Source: Deltaproteobacteria bacterium (lineage in GTDB: Bacteria; Desulfobacterota_D; UBA1144; Nemesobacterales; N074bin48). From it: 7,759 nt of DNA. The notes beneath the pieces were generated by a model. The model was not told where the DNA came from. It ran no database searches and worked only from the letters and a program-made list of their open reading frames with translations. Positions 1-6,208 of the stretch are shown here, piece after piece. The position numbers were made by a program, and so were the translations under genes. Location of the stretch: NCBI GenBank assembly GCA_004356685.1, contig SMWS01000080.1, positions 1 to 7,759 of the forward strand, written 5' to 3'. Every line of letters begins with the position of its first letter. The stretch's first letter is position 1.

Positions 1-743
1 CCCAAAGATAATTTATCTTCTAAGTCTTTTTCACTGCCTGCAATAATACAGACAGTCTGCTGGGAAAGGCCGATTTCATTTATATCCCTTCCAATATCTT
101 TGCAGTGGCTTTGTAATGCTTTATATTTTATATCAAACTGCTCAGCCGCCGTTGCCGGACAGTTCCACTCATCTGCATGCTCTGCAACAATACGCAGCAG
201 GTACTTTTCGCCCGATCCACCAATCTGAATAGCAGGGTGTGGTTTTTGTACAGGTTTGGGATTACAAAAAGCATCCTTGATAGTGTAATAATTACCTTTA
301 AAGTTAGGTTTTTCCTCAGACCACATTTTTTTAATTATCTGTACAGATTCTGATAGTTGGTTAATTCTTGTTTTAGTATCTGGATAGTCATATCCATAAG
401 CGCTGTATTCCGGCTCAAACCAACCAGCGCCAATTGCAAACTCGAGCCTTCCATTACTTATTACATCTAATGTAGCACCCATTTTTGCCAGCAGTGCAGG
501 GGGTCTGAATGAATTGCAAAGAACCATAGTTCCAAGCTTAATTCTGTCGGTTACTGATGAGAGCGACGACATTAATGTCCATGACTCATATATATCTACT
601 TCCACTCCCCCCATTCCCAGAACATGATCATAAAACCATACTGAGTGATAACCCAATTTGTCACATAGCTGAGCTGTTTCTTTAATCTTCTCAAAATCAA
701 TCTTTTGTTGTCTAAGCATTACTCCAAAATCTATTTTTGGCAT
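1..743 (-). CDS. Luciferase-like (LLM class) F420/FMN-dependent oxidoreductase, C-terminus missing
   Basis: This is the N-terminal 247 residues of a flavin- or F420-dependent oxidoreductase of the bacterial luciferase TIM-barrel superfamily; the gene runs off the left edge. I read it directly from the minus strand. Family hallmarks in order are an early strand with WFYDH (residues 36-40), a TDRIKLGTMV strand (65-74), RPPALLAKMGATLDVISNGRLEFAIGAGW (80-108, the conserved cofactor-site region), PVQKPHPAIQIGGSGEKYLLRIVAEHADEWN (164-194), and the start of the C-terminal barrel. This pattern is typical of proteins annotated as F420-dependent LLM oxidoreductases. Whether the cofactor is F420 or FMN cannot be settled here, and the substrate is unknown. 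The start is supported by AAGGAG on the minus strand (755-750), six bases before the ATG. It is divergent from the cyclophilin gene and may share its control region. Family membership is secure; the precise role is not. Confidence 0.9.
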   Translation of the reverse strand, partial: MPKIDFGVMLRQQKIDFEKIKETAQLCDKLGYHSVWFYDHVLGMGGVEVDIYESWTLMSSLSSVTDRIKLGTMVLCNSFRPPALLAKMGATLDVISNGRLEFAIGAGWFEPEYSAYGYDYPDTKTRINQLSESVQIIKKMWSEEKPNFKGNYYTIKDAFCNPKPVQKPHPAIQIGGSGEKYLLRIVAEHADEWNCPATAAEQFDIKYKALQSHCKDIGRDINEIGLSQQTVCIIAGSEKDLEDKLSL

Positions 744-798
744 TTAATTCTCCTTGAATAATCTTATTAAAATAATCAGATATTTATACCATTAAATG

Positions 799-863
799 AA
801 CTATATTATAAACAGTTATAGTTTGACACTGCCCCTTCAATACTATAAATTAAGTGCTAATTT
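799..863. promoter_or_regulatory. Divergent control region with promoter for the cyclophilin gene and inverted repeats
   Basis: On the plus strand a perfect -35 box TTGACA (823-828) is followed after 15 bp by TATAAA (844-849), or after 17 bp by the weaker TAAATT (846-851), giving a leader of only about 25 nt. On the minus strand a TATAAT (810-805) could serve the oxidoreductase gene, but no good -35 is seen for it. A 7-bp inverted repeat, AACTATA (799-805) and TATAGTT (817-823), touches both the minus -10 and the plus -35. A second one, AAATTA (847-852) and TAATTT (858-863), overlaps the plus -10. Both are operator-like, but AT-rich DNA forms short inverted repeats easily. The plus promoter is the firmer part of the call. 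Confidence 0.5.
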
Positions 864-882
864 CAAATAGGGGCGGTAAATT

Positions 883-1452
883 ATGATGAAAAGTTTAAAA
901 AGTATTTTATTTATTTTAGCTATTATTGCGCTCAGTATAAGTATTAATAAGAGCGAAGGTATTGCTGAAGATAAAGTTGAAAAAGGGGGAAATCCAGTGG
1001 TATTAATCAAAACCAGTAAGGGCGATATTAAGGTTGAACTATATAAGGAGAAAGCGCCTATCTCAGTTGAGAATTTTCTATCCTATGTGAATGACGAATA
1101 TTATAATGAAACTATCTTCCATAGAGTAATTAAAGATTTTATGATCCAGGGAGGGGGATTTACGACTGACAACAAGCAAAAACCTACAAAAGATCCAATA
1201 AAGAATGAAGCTAAAAACGGATTGTTAAATGAAAGAGGAACTATAGTTATGGCAAGAACCTCTGCTGTAGACAGCGCAACCTCTCAGTTTTTTATAAATC
1301 AAAAAGATAACAAATTTCTTGATCATGGTGTAAGGGACTATGGATATGCGGTGTTCGGCAAAGTGGTTGAAGGAATGGATGTTGTTGATAAAATTGCTGC
1401 TATACCAACAGAAACTGTTACTATAGAGTCTATAACTTTAGTAACTAAATAA
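883..1452 (+). CDS. Secreted cyclophilin-type peptidyl-prolyl cis-trans isomerase
   Basis: It catalyses cis-trans isomerisation of proline peptide bonds and probably assists folding outside the cytoplasm. Residues 1-28 form a signal peptide: lysines at 3 and 6, then a hydrophobic stretch from about 8 to 20. There is no lipobox cysteine. The cyclophilin domain follows from about residue 39, with FHRVI (79-83, R81 being the catalytic arginine), FMIQGG (86-91), IVMAR (121-125), SATSQFFIN (131-139), FLDH (146-149) and YAVFGKVVEGMDVVDKI (155-171). The last loop is short: IPTETV runs straight into the final strand TIESITLV, where PpiA-like relatives carry about ten more residues. AGGGG (869-873) is a good ribosome-binding site for the ATG at 883; the next codon is also ATG and cannot be excluded. 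purM follows after 28 bp, so readthrough is possible. PpiA of E. coli is the nearest named analogue. Confidence 0.93.
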   Translation: MMKSLKSILFILAIIALSISINKSEGIAEDKVEKGGNPVVLIKTSKGDIKVELYKEKAPISVENFLSYVNDEYYNETIFHRVIKDFMIQGGGFTTDNKQKPTKDPIKNEAKNGLLNERGTIVMARTSAVDSATSQFFINQKDNKFLDHGVRDYGYAVFGKVVEGMDVVDKIAAIPTETVTIESITLVTK

Positions 1453-1470
1453 TCATTTTTAGTATCTTAG

Positions 1471-1476
1471 TATAAT
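1471..1476 (+). promoter_or_regulatory. TATAAT hexamer just before purM, possible leaderless start
   Basis: A perfect TATAAT ends four bases before the purM ATG, and no Shine-Dalgarno sequence precedes that ATG. If the hexamer is a real -10 box, transcription would begin at or within a few bases of the start codon, giving a leaderless message. No convincing -35 box lies 16-18 bp upstream, so purM may instead be read from the cyclophilin promoter. Confidence 0.3.
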
Positions 1477-1480
1477 TTAT

Positions 1481-2521
1481 ATGGCTAAGATTTCCTATAA
1501 AGATTCGGGCGTAAATATTGATGCTGGCAATAAATTTGTAGATTTAATTAAACCAATTGTAAAGAGCACATTCACCAAAAAATTTGATAATCAGATAGGG
1601 TCTTTTTCTGGTTTATTTCCTCTTCCCGCGGGTTATAAAAAGCCATACCTTGCTTCGGCTGCAGATGGAGTAGGAACTAAGCTCAAAATTGCATTTATGA
1701 CTGGCAGGTTTGATACAATAGGTATTGACCTTGTTGCAATGAATGTCAACGATCTTATTACCTGCGGCGCAAAGCCCCTGTTTTTTCTCGATTATATTGC
1801 AACTTCAAGTATTAATCCGAAGCAAACCGCTAAAATCGTAAAAGGAATAGCAAGTGGATGCAGACAAAGCGGCTGTGTTCTCCTGGGCGGTGAAACTGCC
1901 GAGATGCCCGACATATACAGAAAGAATGAATTTGACTTAGCCGGGTTTGTAGTTGGAATCGTCGATAAAGATAGAATTATAAACGGAAAGGATGTTAACA
2001 GTGGAGATATTGTAATTGGACTTGCTTCGAGTGGGCTTCATTCAAATGGTTATTCACTTGCAAGAAAGTTGCTGTTAAAAAAACTCAAATTCAATCTGGA
2101 TGATAAACCAAGTCCACTGCGGCGCAGTCTGGGAAGTGAGCTTTTAGTTCCTACAAAAATATATGTGAATACAATTCTAAAATTAAATGAAATATTTAAT
2201 TTAAAAGCAATTGCGCATATTACGGGTGGAGGATTAATTGATAATATGCCAAGGGTTTTACCAGGGAAATTAAAAGTACAATTAGATACGAAATCCTGGA
2301 ATATGCTGCCAATTTTTAAGTTAATTGACAATACTGGCATGGTTGATAAACACGAAATGTATAGGACTTTTAATTGTGGAATTGGCATGATCATTATCAT
2401 TGATTCCTCGCAGTCTTCTAAAGTTCTAAATAAATTAAAAAAGTTAAATGAAAGAGCTTTTGTCATAGGTGAAGTTGTAAAAAGAAGTAAAAATGATAGT
2501 CAGGTAGAGTTTGTTAATTAA
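1481..2521 (+). CDS. purM: Phosphoribosylformylglycinamidine cyclo-ligase (AIR synthetase)
   Basis: PurM is the cytoplasmic enzyme that closes the imidazole ring in de novo purine synthesis, converting FGAM and ATP to aminoimidazole ribonucleotide, ADP and phosphate. At 346 residues it is full length. All the signature blocks are present: YKDSGVNIDAGN (6-17), DGVGTKLKIA (62-71), AMNVNDLITCGAKPLFFLDYIA (86-107), GGETAEMPDIY (136-146, nucleotide site), GLASSGLHSNGYSL (180-193), AHITGGGLIDNMPRVLP (245-261) and EMYRTFNCGIGM (292-303). The N-terminal half is the AIRS ATP-binding domain and the C-terminal half the AIRS_C domain. It lies 28 bp after the cyclophilin gene, with no other purine gene in view, so it appears to be a dispersed purine gene. 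No Shine-Dalgarno sequence is visible; the start is set by alignment with the family N-terminus. Open frames on the opposite strand within it are shadows. Confidence 0.97.
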   Translation: MAKISYKDSGVNIDAGNKFVDLIKPIVKSTFTKKFDNQIGSFSGLFPLPAGYKKPYLASAADGVGTKLKIAFMTGRFDTIGIDLVAMNVNDLITCGAKPLFFLDYIATSSINPKQTAKIVKGIASGCRQSGCVLLGGETAEMPDIYRKNEFDLAGFVVGIVDKDRIINGKDVNSGDIVIGLASSGLHSNGYSLARKLLLKKLKFNLDDKPSPLRRSLGSELLVPTKIYVNTILKLNEIFNLKAIAHITGGGLIDNMPRVLPGKLKVQLDTKSWNMLPIFKLIDNTGMVDKHEMYRTFNCGIGMIIIIDSSQSSKVLNKLKKLNERAFVIGEVVKRSKNDSQVEFVN

Positions 2522-2645
2522 TATTTTATTAAGTCTTGCCTAAATATTTAGTACAAAAAATCCAGTAATGCTAATTAGGGTGAAAACCTTTCAAAATCGA
2601 ATAATTATAGGAATTTAAGTAGTTTTTGTTCTTATTATCTTTTAA
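2522..2645. other. purM-EamA intergenic spacer with small palindromes
   Basis: It holds a perfect 12-bp palindrome CTAAATATTTAG (2540-2551). It also holds a small hairpin, AGGGT-GAAA-ACCTT (2577-2590), with a GNRA-type loop and only three following Ts, too weak to call a terminator. TATTAT (2633-2638) ends seven bases before the next ATG and is a possible -10 box, with no clear -35. No riboswitch fold was recognised. Confidence 0.35.
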
Positions 2646-3566
2646 ATGAAAAGCAGAATATTTAATTTCTTATATTCAGTAGAAGGCGAGAGAAAAGCAA
2701 TTTTTTATATGATTGTAGGCGGCTTTTGTTTTGCTACAATGGGTGCTTTAACTTTTGATTTAGGAAAGAAAGTTGACTGGGTGTTTATTGCATTTTGCAG
2801 AATGCTGTTTTCTTTCGTTTTAGTATTTTTCCTGGCTTCTAAATCGGGGAACCCACCTATATTACTAAGTAGAAAATTGTTATGGCTAAGGAGCATAACC
2901 GGGACAATTGCAATGCTTGCAACTTTTTATTCTTTTACTCATCTTCCGGTATCGGATGTATCTGCAATAACTGAAACAAGAGCGATATGGGTGGCCATTT
3001 TGGCTGTAATAATTCTTGGAGAGAGGCTTAGAAAGGCTTTATTGCCTGTGACAGTCTTAAGTATCATAGGCGTTTTGTTAATTGAAAAGCCACATTTTGA
3101 TCAAAGGAATTTCGCAGTATTTGTGACTCTTATCGCATCGGTTTTGGGTGCAGTAGTTATGATATGCCTAAGAAAGCTAAGAGATCTCGACCCAAGAACT
3201 ATAGTAACTCATTTTTCACTCACAGCTACTATTGGCTCTATAGTTTTTATATTTCTATTCAGGGATATTGAGTCATATAGAGATTATTTACAAGCTGAAA
3301 TTGTTTTGACTTTAATAGCAATAGGAATATTTGGTACCATAGGTCAGTTAACTATGACAAAAGCGTTTGCGCTAGGCAGGGCTTCGGTTGTTTCCTCTAC
3401 AGGATATGCAAAGGTCGGATTCTCGGCAATTTACGATCTAATATTATTTAGCGCTGTTTTTGAGATGTATACTATCTTAGGGATGCTTATGATACTTGTG
3501 GCATCCACTTGGCTACTAAATAGTACAAATAATATGCAAGCTCCACAGGTAAGACTTAATCATTAA
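2646..3566 (+). CDS. EamA-family (drug/metabolite transporter superfamily) membrane permease
   Basis: This is a polytopic inner-membrane transporter of the DMT superfamily, 306 residues long. The usual ten helices can be placed at about 18-37, 45-64, 79-97, 103-124, 131-146, 154-175, 186-205, 218-237, 247-270 and 273-291. They form two tandem EamA repeats (about 18-146 and 154-291). The first repeat ends in the family-typical LGER (124-127) after a helix starting near TRAIWVAI. Relatives export amino acids, metabolites or drugs, or take up sugars and nucleotides; the substrate cannot be read from sequence. The ATG at 2646 has no Shine-Dalgarno sequence. A later start at Met22 would remove part of helix 1, so 2646 is preferred. 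It is probably its own transcription unit, since the spacers on both sides exceed 100 bp. Confidence 0.9.
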   Translation: MKSRIFNFLYSVEGERKAIFYMIVGGFCFATMGALTFDLGKKVDWVFIAFCRMLFSFVLVFFLASKSGNPPILLSRKLLWLRSITGTIAMLATFYSFTHLPVSDVSAITETRAIWVAILAVIILGERLRKALLPVTVLSIIGVLLIEKPHFDQRNFAVFVTLIASVLGAVVMICLRKLRDLDPRTIVTHFSLTATIGSIVFIFLFRDIESYRDYLQAEIVLTLIAIGIFGTIGQLTMTKAFALGRASVVSSTGYAKVGFSAIYDLILFSAVFEMYTILGMLMILVASTWLLNSTNNMQAPQVRLNH

Positions 3567-3567
3567 T

Positions 3568-3642
3568 TTGTTTACTATTTTAAAAAACCAATTATCAAAT
3601 TTAAAATAAATTTTATTTAATACTTCTTTCTTTAGTAAACAA
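3568..3642. repeat. Perfect 10-bp inverted repeat with a 55-nt loop
   Basis: TTGTTTACTA (3568-3577) starts one base after the EamA stop codon and is matched exactly by TAGTAAACAA (3633-3642). The loop contains a further small AT hairpin, AAAAT-AA-ATTTT. It could be a weak transcript-end structure for the transporter gene or a pair of half-sites for a regulator. No U-run follows, so it is not a standard terminator. Confidence 0.4.
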
Positions 3643-3730
3643 TTTCTCAGAAATATTATTATTTATAGTCTATATTATTTTTTGTTTTATGATATAATAA
3701 ATCTGCAAATAACTCTTAAGATAAAGTATG

Positions 3731-3760
3731 TTACAATACATATTTAAATCATATTATAAT
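3731..3760 (+). promoter_or_regulatory. Candidate promoter for the PilZ gene
   Basis: A perfect TATAAT (3755-3760) lies 18 bp after a weak -35-like TTACAA (3731-3736), which would give a leader of about 30 nt before the ATG at 3797. The surrounding 3643-3796 stretch is non-coding and very AT-rich, and another TATAAT (3693-3698) occurs there, so the hexamer alone is weak evidence. Confidence 0.35.
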
Positions 3761-3796
3761 TTTTGTTAATAAAAATAATAAGACTATGGTTGTATA

Positions 3797-4141
3797 ATGG
3801 ATCAAGACAGTATGCAGTTATCTCAAATAGAACGAAGAGGTTCGCTTAGAATAAGATTGCAAGAAAGGGCACAAATTGGTCAACCTGGCAAAGACTATCA
3901 TAATGCTATATCTTATGACATCTCGGAATCAGGAATATCAGTAAAATCTTATAATTATATCCCAGAAAAAACTCAGGTAAACATAATTCTTGATCATAAA
4001 GGTCAATCCTTAAATCTCGAGGGCGAAGTAATATGGGTATCGGGAAAGAGTGGTTCTAATCAATATAAGATAGGTATCAAGATTACTAATCCTAGTGGTG
4101 AACTCACAAACATTTATAATTATCTCTTAAGAATTGATTGA
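3797..4141 (+). CDS. Stand-alone PilZ-domain protein, probable c-di-GMP effector
   Basis: This 114-residue cytoplasmic protein is essentially one PilZ domain. Both parts of the cyclic-di-GMP binding signature are present: RxxxR as R14-GSL-R18 in ERRGSLR, and D/NxSxxG as DISESG (D41, S43, G46). Beta strands follow, including GEVIWV (76-81) and YKIGIKI (90-96), with a short C-terminal helix. An intact signature indicates real c-di-GMP binding rather than a degenerate PilZ fold. Such proteins usually act on motility, polysaccharide synthesis or another output by protein contact; no diguanylate cyclase, phosphodiesterase or pilus gene lies in the window to show which. No Shine-Dalgarno sequence precedes the ATG. 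An internal ATG at residue 6 would still keep the RxxxR motif. Confidence 0.88.
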   Translation: MDQDSMQLSQIERRGSLRIRLQERAQIGQPGKDYHNAISYDISESGISVKSYNYIPEKTQVNIILDHKGQSLNLEGEVIWVSGKSGSNQYKIGIKITNPSGELTNIYNYLLRID

Positions 4142-4261
4142 AATTATTTTTATTAATTTCTACTCCAATGTTGTAGGAACAGATAAGAACAACTCCCAAA
4201 TTACTTCATTTTTGGACAATCTATGATTCGATGTTTAAACGCAATTTCTAGAAGTAAGTCT

Positions 4262-4306
4262 TTGATTTTCCTTCTATTGTTGTTATATTCTGAAAAATAG
4301 CTATTT
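4262..4306 (+). promoter_or_regulatory. Extended -10 promoter with a palindrome at the start site, upstream of the dehydrogenase gene
   Basis: TTGATT (4262-4267), a 16-bp spacer and TATATT (4284-4289) with an extended TG (4281-4282) form a plausible sigma-70-type promoter. Its start would fall near 4296, giving a leader of about 47 nt. A perfect 12-bp palindrome AAATAGCTATTT (4295-4306) sits on the predicted start point, a typical place for a repressor operator. The remainder of the 4142-4342 spacer shows nothing else I can name. Confidence 0.45.
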
Positions 4307-4342
4307 CCCAATAATTAAGATTTCAGATTGAAGGTAATATTT

Positions 4343-5224
4343 ATGAATGTTGATATTAATTCTAAGATTGGTTGGATAGGCACTGGGGTTATGGGCAGTT
4401 CTATGTGTGGTAATATCATGACTGCTGGTTACAAAGTGTCTGTTTATAACCGTACAAAAAATAAGGCCTTAGAACTGATTGAGAGAGGTGCTGTTTGGAA
4501 AAACTCTCCCAGGGAAGTTGCCATAAGTTCAGATGTGATATTTACGATTTTGGGCTATCCATCCGATGTAAGAGAGGTTTATTTTTCAGAAGAGGGGATA
4601 TTCAGTGGACTCAATAAAACATCTTTTTTAGTAGATATGACAACAACTGAGCCTTCACTGGCTGTAGAGATATATAATAGAGCTAAAGATAGTGGATCCA
4701 TATCCATTGATGCCCCTGTTTCAGGCGGGGATATTGGAGCAAAGCAAGGAATGCTTTCAATTATGGTTGGGGGTGATAAAGAGGCGGTAGATTTAATGAT
4801 GCCTCTTTTTGAAAGAATGGGAAGAAATATTATATATCAGGGAAAAGCCGGAAGCGGCCAGCATACAAAAATGTGCAATCAAATAGCAGTTGCAGGGGTT
4901 ATGATTTCTGTTTGTGAAGCACTGTTGTATGCAAATAAAGCCGGACTTGATGTAGAAACAGTGCTCTCATCGATCACAAAAGGCGCGGCAACTTCGTGGA
5001 CACTAGAAAACTTAGCTCCAAGAATAGTAAAAAGAGACTTTGAGCCGGGTTTTTATGTAGAGCATTTTGTTAAGGATCTGAAAATTGCTTTAGAAGAATC
5101 TAAAAAAATGGGAATAAAACTGCATGGTTTAGAACTGGCTTATAAATTATATGAATATCTACAAAAACTAGGACATGGAAGATCAGGTACCCAGGCGCTA
5201 ATATTAGCTTTGGAAAAACTATAA
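4343..5224 (+). CDS. NADP-dependent beta-hydroxyacid dehydrogenase, YkwC/3-hydroxyisobutyrate dehydrogenase-like
   Basis: This soluble oxidoreductase belongs to the beta-hydroxyacid dehydrogenase family and probably interconverts a small 3-hydroxyacid and its semialdehyde. Numbered from the ATG at 4343 it has 293 residues. The Rossmann fold opens with GWIGTGVMGSSM (10-21). NRT at 36-38 is the usual mark of NADP(H) preference. DAPVSGGDIGAKQG (123-136) is the substrate loop. GSGQHTKMCNQ (170-180) contains the catalytic lysine K176, and KDLKIAL (244-250) is in the all-helical domain. Overall it most resembles Bacillus YkwC from memory; succinic-semialdehyde or glyoxylate reductase is an alternative. 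The frame is also open from a TTG at 4328, but AAGG at 4331-4334 lies eight bases before the ATG and would be inside the coding region under the TTG start, so the ATG is preferred. It has its own promoter and terminator, so it is probably a single-gene unit. Confidence 0.92.
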   Translation: MNVDINSKIGWIGTGVMGSSMCGNIMTAGYKVSVYNRTKNKALELIERGAVWKNSPREVAISSDVIFTILGYPSDVREVYFSEEGIFSGLNKTSFLVDMTTTEPSLAVEIYNRAKDSGSISIDAPVSGGDIGAKQGMLSIMVGGDKEAVDLMMPLFERMGRNIIYQGKAGSGQHTKMCNQIAVAGVMISVCEALLYANKAGLDVETVLSSITKGAATSWTLENLAPRIVKRDFEPGFYVEHFVKDLKIALEESKKMGIKLHGLELAYKLYEYLQKLGHGRSGTQALILALEKL

Positions 5225-5248
5225 AACTTCAGGACTGCTTATCTTCTC

Positions 5249-5272
5249 GTTAGAACTATCTAACTTTTTTTT
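5249..5272 (+). terminator. Rho-independent terminator after the dehydrogenase gene
   Basis: GTTAGA (5249-5254), a four-base ACTA loop and TCTAAC (5259-5264) form a perfect 6-bp stem followed immediately by eight Ts (5265-5272). It lies 25 bp after the dehydrogenase stop codon. Eight As follow the T-run, making a T8A8 tract, but there is no matching hairpin on the other side, so it looks one-directional. Confidence 0.82.
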
Positions 5273-5530
5273 AAAAAAAACTGTTTTATATCATTTTTAT
5301 AATACTAAAAACTATTACTTAAAGTAATACATTAATTATGTAACAACTTTCTAAGTTGTGGAAGTAAAACTATAAATAACTAATAACATACTTTATATAT
5401 TAATTATAACTATCTATACTTAAATGATAATATACCTAAACTACTGGTGTAGATACTTCGCCGGAAAATTAAAGTATTACCTTCAAAAATTAGTAAATCT
5501 TATAAAATATGATATTTTAAGACGGTATTT
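5273..5530. other. AT-rich non-coding stretch with several perfect palindromes
   Basis: I see no gene here. Three perfect dyads stand out. TATTACTT-A-AAGTAATA (5313-5329) and TAAAATAT-G-ATATTTTA (5503-5519) are both odd-length 8+1+8 palindromes. ACAACTT-TCT-AAGTTGT (5343-5359) is a 7+3+7 hairpin. A looser ATACTT/AAGTAT pair surrounds the only G+C-rich patch near 5460. The last palindrome lies 11 bases before the ATG of the broken epimerase-like gene and could have been its operator. Confidence 0.5.
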
Positions 5531-5707
5531 ATGAATATTTCAATAACTGGAGCTACAGGATTTATTGGTGGTAAGCTTTTAAAGAAACTATCCCAAAAAT
5601 TACAATAATCTAAAAGATCAGAGACATGCAAAATCAAATACCCTGGTGCTAATATGAGTTTTGGAAAATATGTAATATGTACTCTAAAATTTATTATTTG
5701 TTTTTAA
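5531..5707 (+). pseudogene. Remnant of an NAD-dependent epimerase/dehydratase-like (SDR) gene
   Basis: The ATG at 5531 begins a 25-codon reading frame whose peptide starts MNISITGATGFIGGKLL. This is an unmistakable extended-SDR N-terminus: first beta strand, then the TGxxGFIG dinucleotide-binding motif and the first helix. A real member has roughly 300 residues, but here a TAA stops the frame at 5606-5608. Reading on in the same frame gives a segment containing KIKYPGANMSFG before the next stop (5705-5707). This resembles the stretch after the second strand of such proteins. The region between reads better one frame over (KNYNN), so at least two small indels and loss of the rest of the gene seem likely. 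The end overlaps the 3' end of the minus-strand gene. The N-terminal identification is strong; the extent of the remnant is inferred, and expression of the 25-residue peptide cannot be excluded. Confidence 0.6.
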
Positions 5708-6109
5708 ATTAACAAAAGACTTAATACTATCCGCAAGTTTATTGTCTGTGAAAATCATATATTCTGTAAGATCAATTATAAATTCATTATCAATTGACTG
5801 TAATTTTATTTTAAATTTCTCTTTAGAAAATGAAGTAAGGGTTTCCCATAAAATTACATAATCCGAATAGTTCGTAATTGTATTTTCATCTTTATTGAAA
5901 AAATATTTCCCATCTTTTCTTATTCCAAAATCATCGATAATTAAAGTGCCGGTAATACCTTTATAAATAGAAATTAAAGGGAATAATATTGATAATATTT
6001 TATATAAGATATTATCAGTTGCTAAAAAAATAGAGAATACTAAAAAAATACTTAAAAATCCCGGAATTATTTCACCGTATTTTTTTAATACTAACTTGTT
6101 TTGAATCAT
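5684..6109 (-). CDS. Hypothetical small membrane protein with two N-terminal helices
   Basis: I do not recognise this 141-residue protein with certainty. Two hydrophobic segments (about 13-30 and 33-50) form a membrane hairpin. A soluble region follows from about 55 to 141, with alternating strands (GTLIIDDFGI, YVILWETLTSF, FKIKLQSIDNEFIIDL) and a C-terminal helix (about 122-135). The arrangement of two helices, then a strand plus FGI, then a W near the middle (W88), then a final helix, recalls small membrane-anchored bacterial PH-like proteins such as the STM3941 type. That is a resemblance only. It is the only minus-strand gene in this part of the window and lies between a decayed gene and the DnaA-box spacer. 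There is no Shine-Dalgarno sequence. TATAAT on the minus strand (6124-6119) ends nine bases before the ATG. The hydrophobic pattern and strand order favour a real gene. Confidence 0.6.
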   Translation of the reverse strand: MIQNKLVLKKYGEIIPGFLSIFLVFSIFLATDNILYKILSILFPLISIYKGITGTLIIDDFGIRKDGKYFFNKDENTITNYSDYVILWETLTSFSKEKFKIKLQSIDNEFIIDLTEYMIFTDNKLADSIKSFVNLKTNNKF

Positions 6110-6167
6110 AGTGATGTAATTATATAGTGAACATATTTTACATGGAGAAGTAAAAAAACTTAAGTGC

Positions 6168-6176
6168 TGTGGATAA
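6168..6176 (-). promoter_or_regulatory. DnaA box (first copy)
   Basis: TGTGGATAA here is the exact complement of the consensus DnaA box TTATCCACA. A second identical copy in the same orientation begins 41 bp downstream, close to four helical turns away. I found no other perfect copy in the window. Confidence 0.6.
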
Positions 6177-6208
6177 AATTGAACTTCCTAAAGTTAAATA
6201 TTAATTTT

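Noticed and set aside
883..966. Lipoprotein signal on the cyclophilin
   Set aside because: There is no cysteine in or after the hydrophobic segment, so an ordinary signal peptide is the better reading.
1453..1480. Purine riboswitch or PurR-type operator before purM
   Set aside because: The gap is only 28 bp, too short for a riboswitch, and no operator-like dyad is present.
2050..2466. 138-codon open frame on the minus strand inside purM
   Set aside because: It lies wholly within a complete, strongly conserved purM and has no recognisable motif; it is a shadow frame.
2577..2591. Terminator after purM
   Set aside because: The stem is 5 bp with a wobble pair and is followed by only three Ts, too weak to call.
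2705..2896. 63-codon open frame on the minus strand inside the EamA gene
   Set aside because: It is antisense to conserved transmembrane segments and has no independent support.
5357..5365. A third DnaA-box-like 9-mer (TGTGGAAGT)
   Set aside because: It differs from the consensus at three positions and falls partly within the 5343-5359 hairpin, so it was not counted.
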